A stretch of DNA of 34,720 bases from Bacteroidia bacterium (GTDB lineage: Bacteria > Bacteroidota > Bacteroidia > Flavobacteriales > Flavobacteriaceae). Below are positions 16,834 through 28,000 of this stretch, piece after piece (the stretch's first letter is position 1; every line of letters begins with the position of its first letter). The stretch is from positions 1 to 34,720 of the forward strand of contig JAUIJW010000002.1 of NCBI GenBank assembly GCA_030431085.1, read 5' to 3'. The translations under genes and the position numbers were made by a program. Below the pieces are notes generated by a model, which was given only the letters and a program-made list of their open reading frames with translations, made no database searches and was not told the DNA's origin.

Positions 16834-19800
16834 TTATTTTTTAACCACTTTAGTGGTGTATTTTTCACCTTCAATAATACACTCAACAATGTAAATACCA
16901 TTGTCTAATGTGCTTAAATCAATGCCTTCTGGCAAATCAGAATAAGTATTACTCATTACCATTTGACCGCCTAGTGCGTAAACATTTATTGATGTTGTGC
17001 CAGTCATTTCATTTGATAAGAAAAGATTTAAATAACCTTCGGTTGGATTAGGATAAACCCTAAATGGTTTCATCAACTTTTCTACAATTAATCCATCTGC
17101 ATTAAATGGTTCAGAAATACTAGAACATCCATTACTGTTAGTTACCTCTACTGTATACTCACCTTCCCAAATTGCTAAAATCGATTTGGTATTTGAGTTA
17201 GGTAATGGTCTATTATTTAAATACCATTGGTAAGATGTTCCTTCTAAGCTCGCTCCTAATTTTCTACTTTTATACACTTGAATTTCAGGGGTTTCATTGC
17301 CTATTATGTTTATACTTGTGTGTAATATTTTCCCCACACCATTTTTATAAACAGTTACATAATAATCACCACTTGCTGTTGCAGGATAGGTGGCATTGGT
17401 AGAACCATCAAACCATTCGTAGGCATCGTATTCGCCTGGATTTAAATCTACTACAGGCCCACAAACATCTCCGCTTGCTAACTTTGATTCAAAATTATCA
17501 AATTGAACATTAACAGATTCTGTTAGTTCACAACCATTGGCAAACATAACTGTTACATCGTAAGTGCCAGATTGGTTAACATATATACCATTGCTTGTTT
17601 CACCATTGCTCCAGGTATAAGAAGAGGCATTCAATTCATTATAAATAATGTTGGTCTCAGCGTCTAAATATAATGTCTGCCCTTGGTATCCATAAATGGT
17701 CGTATTATCAAATATTTTAAAATCTTCATTAAGTTTTTGATATACATAATTGTTAATGATATTGTTGTTGGTAATTTCATCACCTTCTAAGGTAGCCACT
17801 AAATTAAACACATGTGAGTCTTCCACATCAGACAAAGTAGGCTGTACCTTAAACGTATAGTCAATACTCTCGCCAATTGCTATATTTACATCAACCAATT
17901 CTGTAATTGCTTCTTGGGTATTGCTATACTCTAAATCTAAAGTAATGGCATCGGCTGCAATATCTACTTGGCCAGAATTAGTTAATCGGATAGTAACTTC
18001 ATCATTTACACCACAGATATCTCTAGGCGAAATTAATTCAATAGCCACATCGGTTAATGGGTCTGTAGTCATAGTAATATCATCTAGGGCCATATAAGAG
18101 TACCCACTTGCTTTAGCATGTCTAAAACGCAACATAATGTTACTGTTTTTATACGCACTTAAATTAACCACGGCTTTTTGCCAAGTTCTATCTCTATGAT
18201 CGCCTTGATTGGACACTCTCCATACTTCTTCCCACTCTCCATTTAAGGTTTTAATATCTAAGATAAGCGCATTTATAGTATTAGATTGTAGAGCATAATA
18301 AAATTCTAATCCCGCTACATTGTCTGGTAAACTAAAGAAGGAAGAATTTAATTCTCCGTAGTAATAATTGTTTTCTAACTGGTTGTACAACATTTGAGCA
18401 GATTCATCGCCGGTGTGATCTGTTTTTGGTAGCGATAAATATGGATTTTCATGTTGTACCACTACTTTCCAAGGATAATTGTTGGTTCCTTCATTAGAAA
18501 TCCATCCTTTTTGCCCAAATAAAGCGCCTTGCTCAAAATCAGAGAAATCTAGTGTGGTTAAGCTTGGAGCATCATTAACTACATTAATAGTAGCTACGAC
18601 TTTGTTATCATCTAAATTGATTTCTCCTTCCACATTTACTGTAATTTCAATATCATAGACACCTTCCTCTAATTCTGGCAAATCTTCTATGATGTAAATA
18701 ATGGATTCATTTTGTAAAACCGAAGCATTCTTTTCAACATCTACAGGGCTTCCAATTGGGTTGCCATTTTGTAATATTTGATAGTTGATTACTACCTGGT
18801 CTACAGCATTATAACCTATATTTTTTGCACCAATAAACAATTTGTGATCTGGTGTATGTGTATACATCATTTCTGGGACACTTAAGTTAGCCACTTTGAA
18901 ATCGATAGCCGACTTTTTAATTTCAATATTATCTACCGCAAATCCGTTGGCAAATAACCCGTTGTCATCATGTACAAAAGCAATTTGTACACATGATTGG
19001 CCAGCATAGTCACTTAAATCAACATCATATTCTTGCCAAGCACTTAAATAAGCAATATTATATATAGTTTTCCAAGTAATACCACCATCAGTACTCACTT
19101 TTACATAACCGTCAGAAAATTGAAATCTATCTCCATATCCATCAAATGAAAGGTAAGCTTCTGTATAATTACTTAAATCAAAAACTGGAGAAATTAACAT
19201 GTCATTAGAGGCATCACAGTTACATTTATCGTCATTACTAGCCATGAAATTGGTATGTTCAGCAATAAACCATCCAGGAGTACCTAAATCAGATCGAACA
19301 CCGTGCTTCCACCCATTAGATCCTTTATTTTCTTTAGTTCTCCATCCGGTATAACCATTCTCATCTTCAAAATCCATTAGGTATGGTAAAGAATTTATTA
19401 CTAGATCTTCTTTAGGCCATATATCTTCATAAAAGACAATTGCATTATTCTCTGGTTTAATTTCTTTTGCAGTATCTTCTGGATAAACTGTTACAGAAAC
19501 TTGATGTTCACCAAAGCTAGAAAAATTTAAAGCGGTGGTAAAGTTATAAGACACGGTATCTTTAAACTTGGTAAAATTAATTGTACCCGTTTCTGCGAAT
19601 GCATACAATTCTTCACCTTCCATGTTTAAAATTTGCGTAGTGAAAGTAAGTGTTTCTTGATTTGTTGGGAAGTTATTTACAACATCTACCGTTAAGTTAG
19701 CTGATGTGAAATCTAACTCACATTCACCTGCATTAATATTGGCTGAGATAACTTCTAAATCATACGGAGCTTCATCAATATAAATATTGTCCACAAAAGC

Positions 19801-22800
19801 ACCGTAAAAATTATCTGGGTTTTCATTGGTTAATACTCTAAATCGAAGTTTAGCTTTTTTACCAGCAAGGTTGTTTAACCTTACTTTAATTGGGTCTTTA
19901 AAAGATTGACTGTTAACCCCTGTAAACCAAGGGCCTTGTGTTAAATCATTATAATGTGTATCCTCAGAATAATTTTCGCTGTCAATTTTCACCCAAGTGG
20001 TGCCATTGTCTTCTGAGTATTCAATAATTAAGCCGTCGTACCCTTTTTCGAAAGCCCAAATGGCATCAAACTCCATATAAGGTGAGGTAATGTTTGTAAA
20101 ATCTAATACAGGAGATTCTAAGGCAAAATCAGCATTGGTTGTTGATAAGATAGTTTTTCCATAAATAGCAGTACCCCACATATACTCAGATGGTAAGCCC
20201 CTAAATTTAATAGGGTTTTTGTAGTAAACCCAGTTTTGATCATTTTGTAGAGCTACAGAAGTCCAGGCTCCAGTAGTTCTTTCAAAATTTTCACTATACG
20301 GAAACTCTTGTATGCTACCACTAAAAGTTGCATTAATAATAGAATTATTACTTGGTACAGGATCTTCTTGATAAGAAACAAAAGCCTCAAAAGTATGCAG
20401 TCCTTGTGCCGATAAATCAATATTGTTATCGAACTCTACAGTTAATTCTGACTCACCCTTAAAATCTTCTGTTAAGGTAACTGATTTCCATATAGTATCT
20501 GTTTCGTGTAACGTATTAATATAGCCTACTTTAAAACTTGTGCCAGACGCAATATCAAGACACCCTAAGTTTTTGATTGTTGTAGATAGCTTATGATCTG
20601 TTGGCAAGCTATTACCGCTTGTAGTAGGTAAACTGATACTTTTTAGCGCCAAATCTAAATCTTTTTCGCCAGGAGGAACAATGAATCCAGTTAATACAGA
20701 TAGTCCACTTTTAGTGCTAAAATCTTCAATAGGATCAAAATCCAGTTTTATTTCTACATAATTGGTTATTCTTGCATTTACCAAGTAAGGTAAGTCATCT
20801 TGTACTTTTAGCGTACCACTTTCTCCAATAGGTATTTCATTGTCAAAAGTAGTTTCTCCATCATTGGAGTAAAGTTCAAAAAACCTACCTCTAGAGAGTA
20901 CCATTACTCTTATTTTGTAGTTAATTGTACTATTGGCCATAATATTTGCCGCTCCTGTATTTTTTACGGTAATATAAAATGGTTCTGTACCAGTTAGTGG
21001 CCCACAGTCTACCGTTGGTGCATCAAAAGAAACTAAAGATAATTGGTTGTCACTATATTGAGTACCAACTCCAACTGCGTACCAAGCATTGGTAATTTGA
21101 ATATACTCTTCAGAACCAAGCCCAAATAAATCTTCTGCAGCCATTAAACTCGCTTGGCGCATATGGGCAAAGTTTGAAGATGGTGTTAGGTATTCTGTTA
21201 AGGTTACATAAGCTAATTTTTCAGCTTTTTCTATTCCAATAGGAGATACATCATAATCATCATAATTGTCGTTTACACCATTACCACCTTCGCAAAGCAA
21301 ATAAAACCAGTAATTGGATACACCACTGTTTATGTGTACACCACCATTGTCATACCCTAAATTTGCTGGGTTAACCCAGTTTCTTCCTCCATAAGTATCA
21401 GGATGCCCTTCTACGTTTGGATCAGCCATATTACGCATAGAACCGTGATCGTACAGCTCATCGCCTAATTTCCAGATATCATCCTTGGTATCTTTACCTA
21501 CATAAAATTCAACAGCAACACCAAGCATATCACTAAAAGATTCATTTAAGGCTCCAGATTCACCTGCATATACTAAATTGGCAGAAAATTGTGTAACTGC
21601 ATGTGTTAATTCATGTGCAGTAATTCCTAAAGATACATAAGGAGCATTGTTTCCGTCACCAAATTGAGCCCAACCACCTGTCCAAGATGCATTGCTTACG
21701 TTTTCGCCCAAATGAGCTAAACCAATTACATTCAGCCCCTCATCATCTACACTATTTCTGTCAAATTTTTCAGTATAATAATCTATAGTTTTTTGCATAC
21801 CCCAGTGTATGTCTATGGCAGATTCATCACGTGATTCGTTATGTAAATCTGTCCAAATATTATCTTCATCAATGAAATCTGTAATTATCTCATCTGTTGG
21901 CCAATCGGCATGATTCATGTTTAATGTATAAATTGGCACATTATATTTACCTTGGGTATTTTGTAATCTATAGCCATCAGCAAATTGCTGTGTATTAAAA
22001 GTTACTTCACCTGCATATCTACTTTTTCCTTTACCAATAACATCTGTATCTCTTTGTAAATCGATTGTTAGAATAATATTTCCGGTATTGGCATCAACAT
22101 AAACAGTTTGGCTTACTTGTGGTGAGGTAGCATAAACATCAAATTTCCATGCCAAATGATATTTATTTAATTGCGTAGAGAAATTAGGCCCTACATATAC
22201 CAATTCTCCTTTAGGTTTCTTAGAAATATTTTTATGAACCAGAGACGATAGTTTTTTACTTTCCCACAAATATTCTTTGGCATTCACTTTATTTAGGGCC
22301 TGCTGTAAAGCATCTTCATTAGATAATTTATAATTGCTATTTAAATTAATATCACTACTAATGTACCCAAAAGCCTCAATTTTGTATTGATCTTCTCTAA
22401 CTTTATACATGGCACCTTCAACTGGAATGGAATTATGCATTTGTTGATAAGTCGCCACAGTGCGATTGTGTTTTAAGGAAGTAGATTTTAATTGCATATA
22501 ATCAGCTTTCTTTAAAGAAAAAGCCGATTTTTTAGCTTCAAATATATTTTTAGCATTCAAGTTTGCCGATTTGGCAAATGTTTTAACATCTACTCCTGTT
22601 GTATCCTGATAACTTGTATTAGATAAGGGTTGAACTAGAGTTTGTTCCGTATTAAGGCGATTTGAAATTTGCTGACTTTCTCCTTCTGATAATTTTTTAC
22701 TACCATTTGGGATAACTGGTTCTTGTAAATACGCATTAGTACTTGAACCTGTATTTAAAACCTTTTGATTAGCACTTTGATTTGCATACGGAGGGTTTTG

Positions 22801-22953
22801 TTTTTTAATCTGCTTTGTAGCAGGGTTTTCTACTGCAGTTTTAGCATTGCTATTTGGTCTTACCTGTAGAGGCGATTGTGCCATCCCTAAAGAACAGATA
22901 AATAACCCAAGTAGAAGTAGTAATGACTTCGATTTAGAGTAAACATGTTTCAT
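16834..22953 (-). CDS. Giant T9SS-secreted M4 (thermolysin-like) metallopeptidase
   Basis: This is a 2039-residue multidomain exoprotease. Signal peptide 1-25; FTP/PepSY propeptide about 115-300; M4 catalytic domain about 310-630 with H447-E448-L-T-H451, third zinc ligand E471 (GALNESFSD) and the catalytic His in DNGGVHINSGVSN. The long C-terminal part alternates CARDB-like beta-sandwiches with three MAM/jelly-roll-like modules (about 884-1060, 1187-1346, 1469-1628), each with a WxxxYDGLIIEYS-like or DGYVKVSTDGG-like strand and a VDNI/LDDI ending. Three Ig/PKD-like repeats follow (about 1725-1950). The tail FRVYPNPTEGYLNLFL ... IYIVECIIEGEKYTTKVVKK is a T9SS type A sorting domain. It should be exported, self-processed, and released or anchored at the surface. 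Typical M4 enzymes are 500-700 residues; the extra modules probably bind substrate. Confidence 0.95.
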   Translation of the reverse strand: MKHVYSKSKSLLLLLGLFICSLGMAQSPLQVRPNSNAKTAVENPATKQIKKQNPPYANQSANQKVLNTGSSTNAYLQEPVIPNGSKKLSEGESQQISNRLNTEQTLVQPLSNTSYQDTTGVDVKTFAKSANLNAKNIFEAKKSAFSLKKADYMQLKSTSLKHNRTVATYQQMHNSIPVEGAMYKVREDQYKIEAFGYISSDINLNSNYKLSNEDALQQALNKVNAKEYLWESKKLSSLVHKNISKKPKGELVYVGPNFSTQLNKYHLAWKFDVYATSPQVSQTVYVDANTGNIILTIDLQRDTDVIGKGKSRYAGEVTFNTQQFADGYRLQNTQGKYNVPIYTLNMNHADWPTDEIITDFIDEDNIWTDLHNESRDESAIDIHWGMQKTIDYYTEKFDRNSVDDEGLNVIGLAHLGENVSNASWTGGWAQFGDGNNAPYVSLGITAHELTHAVTQFSANLVYAGESGALNESFSDMLGVAVEFYVGKDTKDDIWKLGDELYDHGSMRNMADPNVEGHPDTYGGRNWVNPANLGYDNGGVHINSGVSNYWFYLLCEGGNGVNDNYDDYDVSPIGIEKAEKLAYVTLTEYLTPSSNFAHMRQASLMAAEDLFGLGSEEYIQITNAWYAVGVGTQYSDNQLSLVSFDAPTVDCGPLTGTEPFYITVKNTGAANIMANSTINYKIRVMVLSRGRFFELYSNDGETTFDNEIPIGESGTLKVQDDLPYLVNARITNYVEIKLDFDPIEDFSTKSGLSVLTGFIVPPGEKDLDLALKSISLPTTSGNSLPTDHKLSTTIKNLGCLDIASGTSFKVGYINTLHETDTIWKSVTLTEDFKGESELTVEFDNNIDLSAQGLHTFEAFVSYQEDPVPSNNSIINATFSGSIQEFPYSENFERTTGAWTSVALQNDQNWVYYKNPIKFRGLPSEYMWGTAIYGKTILSTTNADFALESPVLDFTNITSPYMEFDAIWAFEKGYDGLIIEYSEDNGTTWVKIDSENYSEDTHYNDLTQGPWFTGVNSQSFKDPIKVRLNNLAGKKAKLRFRVLTNENPDNFYGAFVDNIYIDEAPYDLEVISANINAGECELDFTSANLTVDVVNNFPTNQETLTFTTQILNMEGEELYAFAETGTINFTKFKDTVSYNFTTALNFSSFGEHQVSVTVYPEDTAKEIKPENNAIVFYEDIWPKEDLVINSLPYLMDFEDENGYTGWRTKENKGSNGWKHGVRSDLGTPGWFIAEHTNFMASNDDKCNCDASNDMLISPVFDLSNYTEAYLSFDGYGDRFQFSDGYVKVSTDGGITWKTIYNIAYLSAWQEYDVDLSDYAGQSCVQIAFVHDDNGLFANGFAVDNIEIKKSAIDFKVANLSVPEMMYTHTPDHKLFIGAKNIGYNAVDQVVINYQILQNGNPIGSPVDVEKNASVLQNESIIYIIEDLPELEEGVYDIEITVNVEGEINLDDNKVVATINVVNDAPSLTTLDFSDFEQGALFGQKGWISNEGTNNYPWKVVVQHENPYLSLPKTDHTGDESAQMLYNQLENNYYYGELNSSFFSLPDNVAGLEFYYALQSNTINALILDIKTLNGEWEEVWRVSNQGDHRDRTWQKAVVNLSAYKNSNIMLRFRHAKASGYSYMALDDITMTTDPLTDVAIELISPRDICGVNDEVTIRLTNSGQVDIAADAITLDLEYSNTQEAITELVDVNIAIGESIDYTFKVQPTLSDVEDSHVFNLVATLEGDEITNNNIINNYVYQKLNEDFKIFDNTTIYGYQGQTLYLDAETNIIYNELNASSYTWSNGETSNGIYVNQSGTYDVTVMFANGCELTESVNVQFDNFESKLASGDVCGPVVDLNPGEYDAYEWFDGSTNATYPATASGDYYVTVYKNGVGKILHTSINIIGNETPEIQVYKSRKLGASLEGTSYQWYLNNRPLPNSNTKSILAIWEGEYTVEVTNSNGCSSISEPFNADGLIVEKLMKPFRVYPNPTEGYLNLFLSNEMTGTTSINVYALGGQMVMSNTYSDLPEGIDLSTLDNGIYIVECIIEGEKYTTKVVKK

Positions 22954-23007
22954 GTGTAAATTTGTTTTAAATTAATGTTTAAGTAAGGTTAATTGAAATT
23001 GTAATTT

Positions 23008-23151
23008 TTAAGATTTTGATTTTTGATTCTTTTTGAAATTTTGTGTATTTATTTTTTCAACTATTTTTATGAGGGCATTTTTTTTAGTTAGATTATCCTC
23101 TAATAATTCGTCTACATTAATAGCTGGTTCATTTTTTTTACCCTGTTTCAT
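23008..23151 (-). CDS. 47-residue small ORF upstream of the M4 peptidase
   Basis: A 48-codon ATG-to-TAA frame encodes a 47-residue charged peptide beginning MKQGKKNEPAINVDELLED and continuing with an amphipathic helix-like segment (KKNALIKIVEKINTQ) and a basic tail (FKKNQKSKS). It has no signal peptide or cysteine. It ends 54 bases before the peptidase start on the same strand, so it could be its leader gene. A TAATTTAG resembling the -7 box lies about 25 bases upstream of the ATG. I do not recognise the family. The balanced composition and acidic helix argue for a real gene, but chance ORFs of this length are common in AT-rich DNA. Confidence 0.45.
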   Translation of the reverse strand: MKQGKKNEPAINVDELLEDNLTKKNALIKIVEKINTQNFKKNQKSKS

Positions 23152-23322
23152 TGTTGTCTTTTATGAGAATGCGGGCTAAATTATGATGAAGTGATTATAG
23201 CATAAAATAATACAGCGCATTAAAAACACTATACCTCATTATTACCACCCTTTTTTTACCACTCACTATTTGTTAAAATACTGATTGTAAGATGATAAGT
23301 AAGATTGGTGCTAGTTACTTTT

Positions 23323-24930
23323 TTATGCAGAAAATGAGTTTAGGTAGGTAGAAAGGTTAATTTTTTCGTTCGTTAAATTGAGTTTTTTTCTCAATCTTGT
23401 ACGTGCATTTTCAACAGACTTAAACGATTGTCCAGTGATTTGAGCGATTTCCTTAGTGGTTAAATCAAGGTATAATAAAGCGCAAAGTCTTCTATCTTTT
23501 GGAGTTAAGCTTGGATGGTTTTTGCTCAGGTTATTATAGAATGATTGATGAACCTGTTCAAAACTAATTTCAAATTCTTTCCAAATATCAATATTTAGGT
23601 CTTTTTGAAGTTTCTTTAAAATATAGTCAATCGCCTGCTGAGTTTCTTTCTTAATCGCTTTAAGCTTGATTTGTTTTAACTCGATTAAAATGTTATTAAT
23701 AATATCTGTTCGATGAATTTCTGTCATCGCTTTTCCGATTAGTACTTTGTTTTTTTCTTCTAAATTTTGTTTAAGTTCTTGTTGTTTTCGTTTAAGCTTT
23801 TCTTGCTCGAGTTCGTTTTTAATATGCTTATTTCTATATTTTATCAATAAAATACTCAAACTTAAAACTCCTATGATTAAAAATAATCCGATTAAGTAAA
23901 GTTTAAATCGTTGTTTTTCTTCATTAAGCAGACGTATTTTATTTCTTGATTTATACGCTTGTTCTAATTTAATTCTCTCTAAATTCACAGCTTTTTCTTC
24001 TGTATTGAGACTATCTCGTATAGTGTTGTAGTTCTGATAATGCTTAACCGCTTCTTTGTAATTACCAACCGCGGAATAGGCATTAAAAAGGATATTTGAT
24101 AAATTTTGACTGATAAAGCTAATTGGTTTATGTTCGTTAAATTCTAAAGCTTTTTCTGCATGAAAAATAGCTTTATAATATTCCTTTTCTTTTAAGTTGT
24201 GCTGTGATATTGATTGGTGAATAAACGAATACAATGATTCGTTCATCGTACTATCCATAAGTTGTAGGGCATTATTGAAGTACTTGGCAGCTTGTAATGT
24301 ATCATTTTTTAGGCTATAGGTTCTGCCTAAATTCGTGGAAATATAAGCTTTAAGGGTGGCATTTTTTACGGTGTTTATATAGTTTTGAGCTTTTTTATAA
24401 TAAAAAAGAGAGGAGTCTAAGTTTTTCTTTAAATAGGCTGTACCGATATTGTTTAGCGCTTTGACTAACTCTACTGTATCTTTGTTTTGTTTTTGATAAC
24501 TGTAAACATGAAAAAAGTACTGAAGGGCCTTATCCTGATTATTACTTTGTCCATAAATAACAGCTAGATTGTTTTCAATTTTAGCAGCTTGCTCGAAATT
24601 ATTCCCACCTTTATAGATATCATATGCTTTATGATAATAATCTATGGCTACATCTAGAGCGTCTTTTGAAGCATAAATTTCGGCAGCAGTTTTATATACT
24701 ATCGCCTGTAAACTTTTTTGGTTTGTTTTTTTAACTTCAATTTCGGATAACTCTAAATATTTTAATGCTCTAGTCCAATCGGTATCTTTTAAAGACCAAG
24801 CAATTTCACTATATAATTCAATTTTTCTTTCGTTATTGTTTGTTAAATTTAAACTATCAATCAGTTCACTTGTAGGTGTTTGAGCAACCACTTTTAAAGT
24901 AATTAATAGTAATAAAATAACTTTTTTCAT
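23323..24930 (-). CDS. TPR-transmembrane-LuxR-type HTH regulator
   Basis: This 535-residue protein has a signal-like N-terminus (MKKVILLLLITLKVVAQ), about six to seven tetratricopeptide repeats (about 30-310, e.g. ALDVAIDYYHKAYDIY, DKALQYFFHVYSYQ), and a transmembrane helix (about 341-364, YLIGLFLIIGVLSLSILLIKY). A coiled-coil stretch (about 365-400) precedes a C-terminal LuxR/GerE-type helix-turn-helix (LTPKDRRLCALLYLDLTTKEIAQITG ... SVENARTRLRKKL). The TPRs would lie outside the inner membrane and the HTH in the cytoplasm, giving a one-protein sensor-regulator common in Bacteroidota. Targets are unknown; the M4 peptidase and small ORF lie immediately downstream. A TAAATTTG -7 box (24954-24961) lies ahead of the start. 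Confidence 0.88.
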   Translation of the reverse strand: MKKVILLLLITLKVVAQTPTSELIDSLNLTNNNERKIELYSEIAWSLKDTDWTRALKYLELSEIEVKKTNQKSLQAIVYKTAAEIYASKDALDVAIDYYHKAYDIYKGGNNFEQAAKIENNLAVIYGQSNNQDKALQYFFHVYSYQKQNKDTVELVKALNNIGTAYLKKNLDSSLFYYKKAQNYINTVKNATLKAYISTNLGRTYSLKNDTLQAAKYFNNALQLMDSTMNESLYSFIHQSISQHNLKEKEYYKAIFHAEKALEFNEHKPISFISQNLSNILFNAYSAVGNYKEAVKHYQNYNTIRDSLNTEEKAVNLERIKLEQAYKSRNKIRLLNEEKQRFKLYLIGLFLIIGVLSLSILLIKYRNKHIKNELEQEKLKRKQQELKQNLEEKNKVLIGKAMTEIHRTDIINNILIELKQIKLKAIKKETQQAIDYILKKLQKDLNIDIWKEFEISFEQVHQSFYNNLSKNHPSLTPKDRRLCALLYLDLTTKEIAQITGQSFKSVENARTRLRKKLNLTNEKINLSTYLNSFSA

Positions 24931-24976
24931 TAAAGTAATTCTTAGTAGAAAATCAAATTTATATAAAAAAAGTAGT

Positions 24977-25045
24977 AATAATAGAATCTCAGGTGATATA
25001 AAACACTTAAATATTGCAGTTTATATTACCTGAGATTCTATTATT
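24977..25045 (-). terminator. Very long hairpin downstream of secA
   Basis: Perfect 18-bp arms AATAATAGAATCTCAGGT (24977-24994) and ACCTGAGATTCTATTATT (25028-25045) continue inward through one G-T mismatch and seven or eight more A-T pairs, leaving a loop of about 17 bases. On the minus strand the stem follows the secA stop by about 20 bases, and a T-rich run (TTTTTTTATATA) begins four bases after it. It is best read as the secA terminator, although the stem is unusually long. Confidence 0.75.
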
Positions 25046-25065
25046 TAATTACGATAAAATTTTAT

Positions 25066-28000
25066 TTAGTCCATTAGTACCCATTCTCCTTTTTCAATAA
25101 ATGGGATGGCCTGTTTATATTTTACAGTTTTACTTTCTCCGGTTGAAATGTTTTTGATTGTTACTTTTTCATTTCTACCTATTTTTCTTTCCGCTCTAAC
25201 TATCGTTTCAGTAACTTGAGGTTGCTGAGTTTGATTAGTACTAGTTTCTTGAGTTGGACTGCTAAATTCTTCTTTACTCAATTGAACTTTTTCTCTTTTT
25301 TGTTCTTTGGCTTGAGATACTTGCTGTGGATTTTGGCTAGGTAATTCACCTTTAAACAAGAATGACATAACCTCTTTATTAACCTTTTCTAACATTTGTT
25401 TGAATAACTCAAATGCCTCAAATTTGTAGATTAATAAAGGATCTTTTTGCTCATAAGAAGCATTTTGTACAGATTGTTTTAAATCATCCATCTTTCTTAA
25501 ATGATTTTTCCAAGTATCATCAATAATGGCTAAAGTGATATTCTTTTCAAAGTCTTTAATCAATTGTTTACCATTACTATCATAAGCCTCTTTTAGGTTG
25601 GTAACTACTTGTAAACTTTTTACCCCATCTGTAAATGGTACTACAATTCGTTCATAACGATCGCCTTGTTTTTCATAAACATCTTTAATAACAGGGAAGG
25701 CCGCTACTGCGTTATTTTCAATTTTATTTTGATAATGTTGGTAAACAGTTTCGTATAATTCGTCTATTAATACCCTTTCATCTTTAGATTTAAATTCTTC
25801 TTCAGAAAATGGAGAAGTTGTAGATGAGAAACGGATTAATTCAAACTCAAAATTAGAGAAATCATTATTAGGCTTGTTATTAATAACAATAGCTTCACAG
25901 GTATCGTAAATCATATTTACGATATCTACCTGAAGTCTTTCTCCGTAAAGGGCATGGCGCCTTCTTTTATAAATTACCTCTCTTTGGGCATTCATAATAT
26001 CATCATATTCAAGTAACCTTTTACGAATACCAAAATTGTTCTCTTCAACTTTTTTCTGGGCACGTTCAATTGATTTAGAAATCATCGAATGTTGAATGAC
26101 TTCACCTTCTTGAAGGCCCATTCTATCCATCATTTTTGCAATTCTTTCAGAGCCAAACAAACGCATTAAATTATCTTCTAAAGAAACATAAAATTGAGAA
26201 GACCCAGGGTCTCCCTGTCTACCAGCTCTACCGCGTAATTGTCGGTCAACACGTCTAGAATCATGACGTTCTGTACCAATAATCGCCAATCCGCCTGCTG
26301 CTTTTACTTCATCACTCAACTTAATGTCTGTACCACGACCAGCCATATTGGTTGCAATGGTTACCACTCCTGGGTTTCCTGCCAAAGCAACAATATCAGC
26401 TTCTTTCTTATGTAGTTTAGCATTTAATACATTATGTTCAATTTTTCTAATAGAGAGCATTTTGGACAATAATTCTGATATTTCTACAGAAGTAGTACCT
26501 ACTAATACGGGTCTTTTTTGATCAACGAGTTTACCAATTTCTTCAATAACAGCATTGTATTTTTCTCGTTTGGTTTTGAAAATTAAATCTTCTCGATCGT
26601 CTCTTATAAGTGGTCTGTTGGTTGGAATTTCAACGACATCTAATTTATAAATCTCCCAAAATTCACCTGATTCTGTAATAGCCGTACCGGTCATACCAGA
26701 TAGCTTGCGATACATTCTAAAATAATTTTGGAGAGTAATGGTAGCGAATGTTTGTGTAGCTGCTTCAATTTTTACATTCTCTTTTGCTTCGATAGCTTGA
26801 TGTAAACCATCTGAGTACCTACGGCCATCCATGACACGGCCAGTTTGTTCGTCTACAATTTTGACTTGACCATCAATTAATACATATTCTACATCTTTCT
26901 CGAATAAAGTATAAGCTTTTAATAGCTGATTTAAGGTGTGAATTCTTTCACTTTTAATACTAAACTCTCTATAAAGTTCTTCTTTGGCTTTGGCTTTATC
27001 TTCAGCAGAAATTTCTTGACTGTCAATTTTGCCAACTTCAACTCCCATGTCTGGTAGAACAAAGAAATGATCATCTTGGTTGTCTCCTGAAAGGTGAGTA
27101 ATCCCCTTATCTGTTAAGTCAATAGAGTTGTTTTTTTCATCAATAACAAAGTATAATGCTTCATCAATTTGAGGCATTTCTCTGTTATTGTCTTGCATGT
27201 AATGGTTTTCTGTTTTTTGCAATAGCTGTTTGATGCCTTCTTGACTCAAAAATTTAATGAGCGCTTTGTTTTTGGGTAAACCTCTATATACTCGGTATAA
27301 TAAAAAGGCGCCTTCTTTGGTATTACCTTCTTTAATTAATTTTTTCGCTTCTGATAAGATACCAGTAAGATATTTGTTTTGTATACGTACAATTTCATCA
27401 ACCTTTGGTTTAAGTTCATTAAACTCATGTCGATCACCTTGTGCAGTCGCTCCGGAAATAATTAAAGGGGTTCTAGCATCATCAATTAAAACAGAATCTA
27501 CCTCATCAACAATAGCATAATTGTGGGGTCTTTGCACTAAATCGTTTGGTGAATGAGACATATTGTCTCTTAAATAATCAAAACCAAATTCATTATTGGT
27601 ACCGTAAGTGATATCTGCTAAATATGCTTTTCTTCTTTCTTCGGAGTTTGGTTGATGATTGTCAATACAATCGATGGTTAGTCCATGAAATTCAAAAATT
27701 GGTCCCATCCATAAAGCATCTCTTTTAGCCAAATAATCATTAACAGTCACCACATGAACACCATTGCCAGTTAATGCGTTAAGGTAGATTGGGAGGGTTG
27801 CAACAAGTGTTTTACCTTCACCAGTCATCATTTCTGCAATTTTACCTTGATGTAATACAGAACCACCTATCAGCTGTACGTCGTAATGTACCATATCCCA
27901 AGTAATGGCTGCGCCAGCGGCATCCCAATTGTTTTTCCATATGGCTTTATCACCTTCTAGGGTAACATAATCTTTAGTGGATAATTCTCTATCAAAGGCA

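Noticed and set aside
16834..22953. Possible fusion or assembly artefact producing the very long peptidase
   Set aside because: The frame is open throughout, with a signal peptide at one end and a T9SS sorting domain at the other and coherent modules between.
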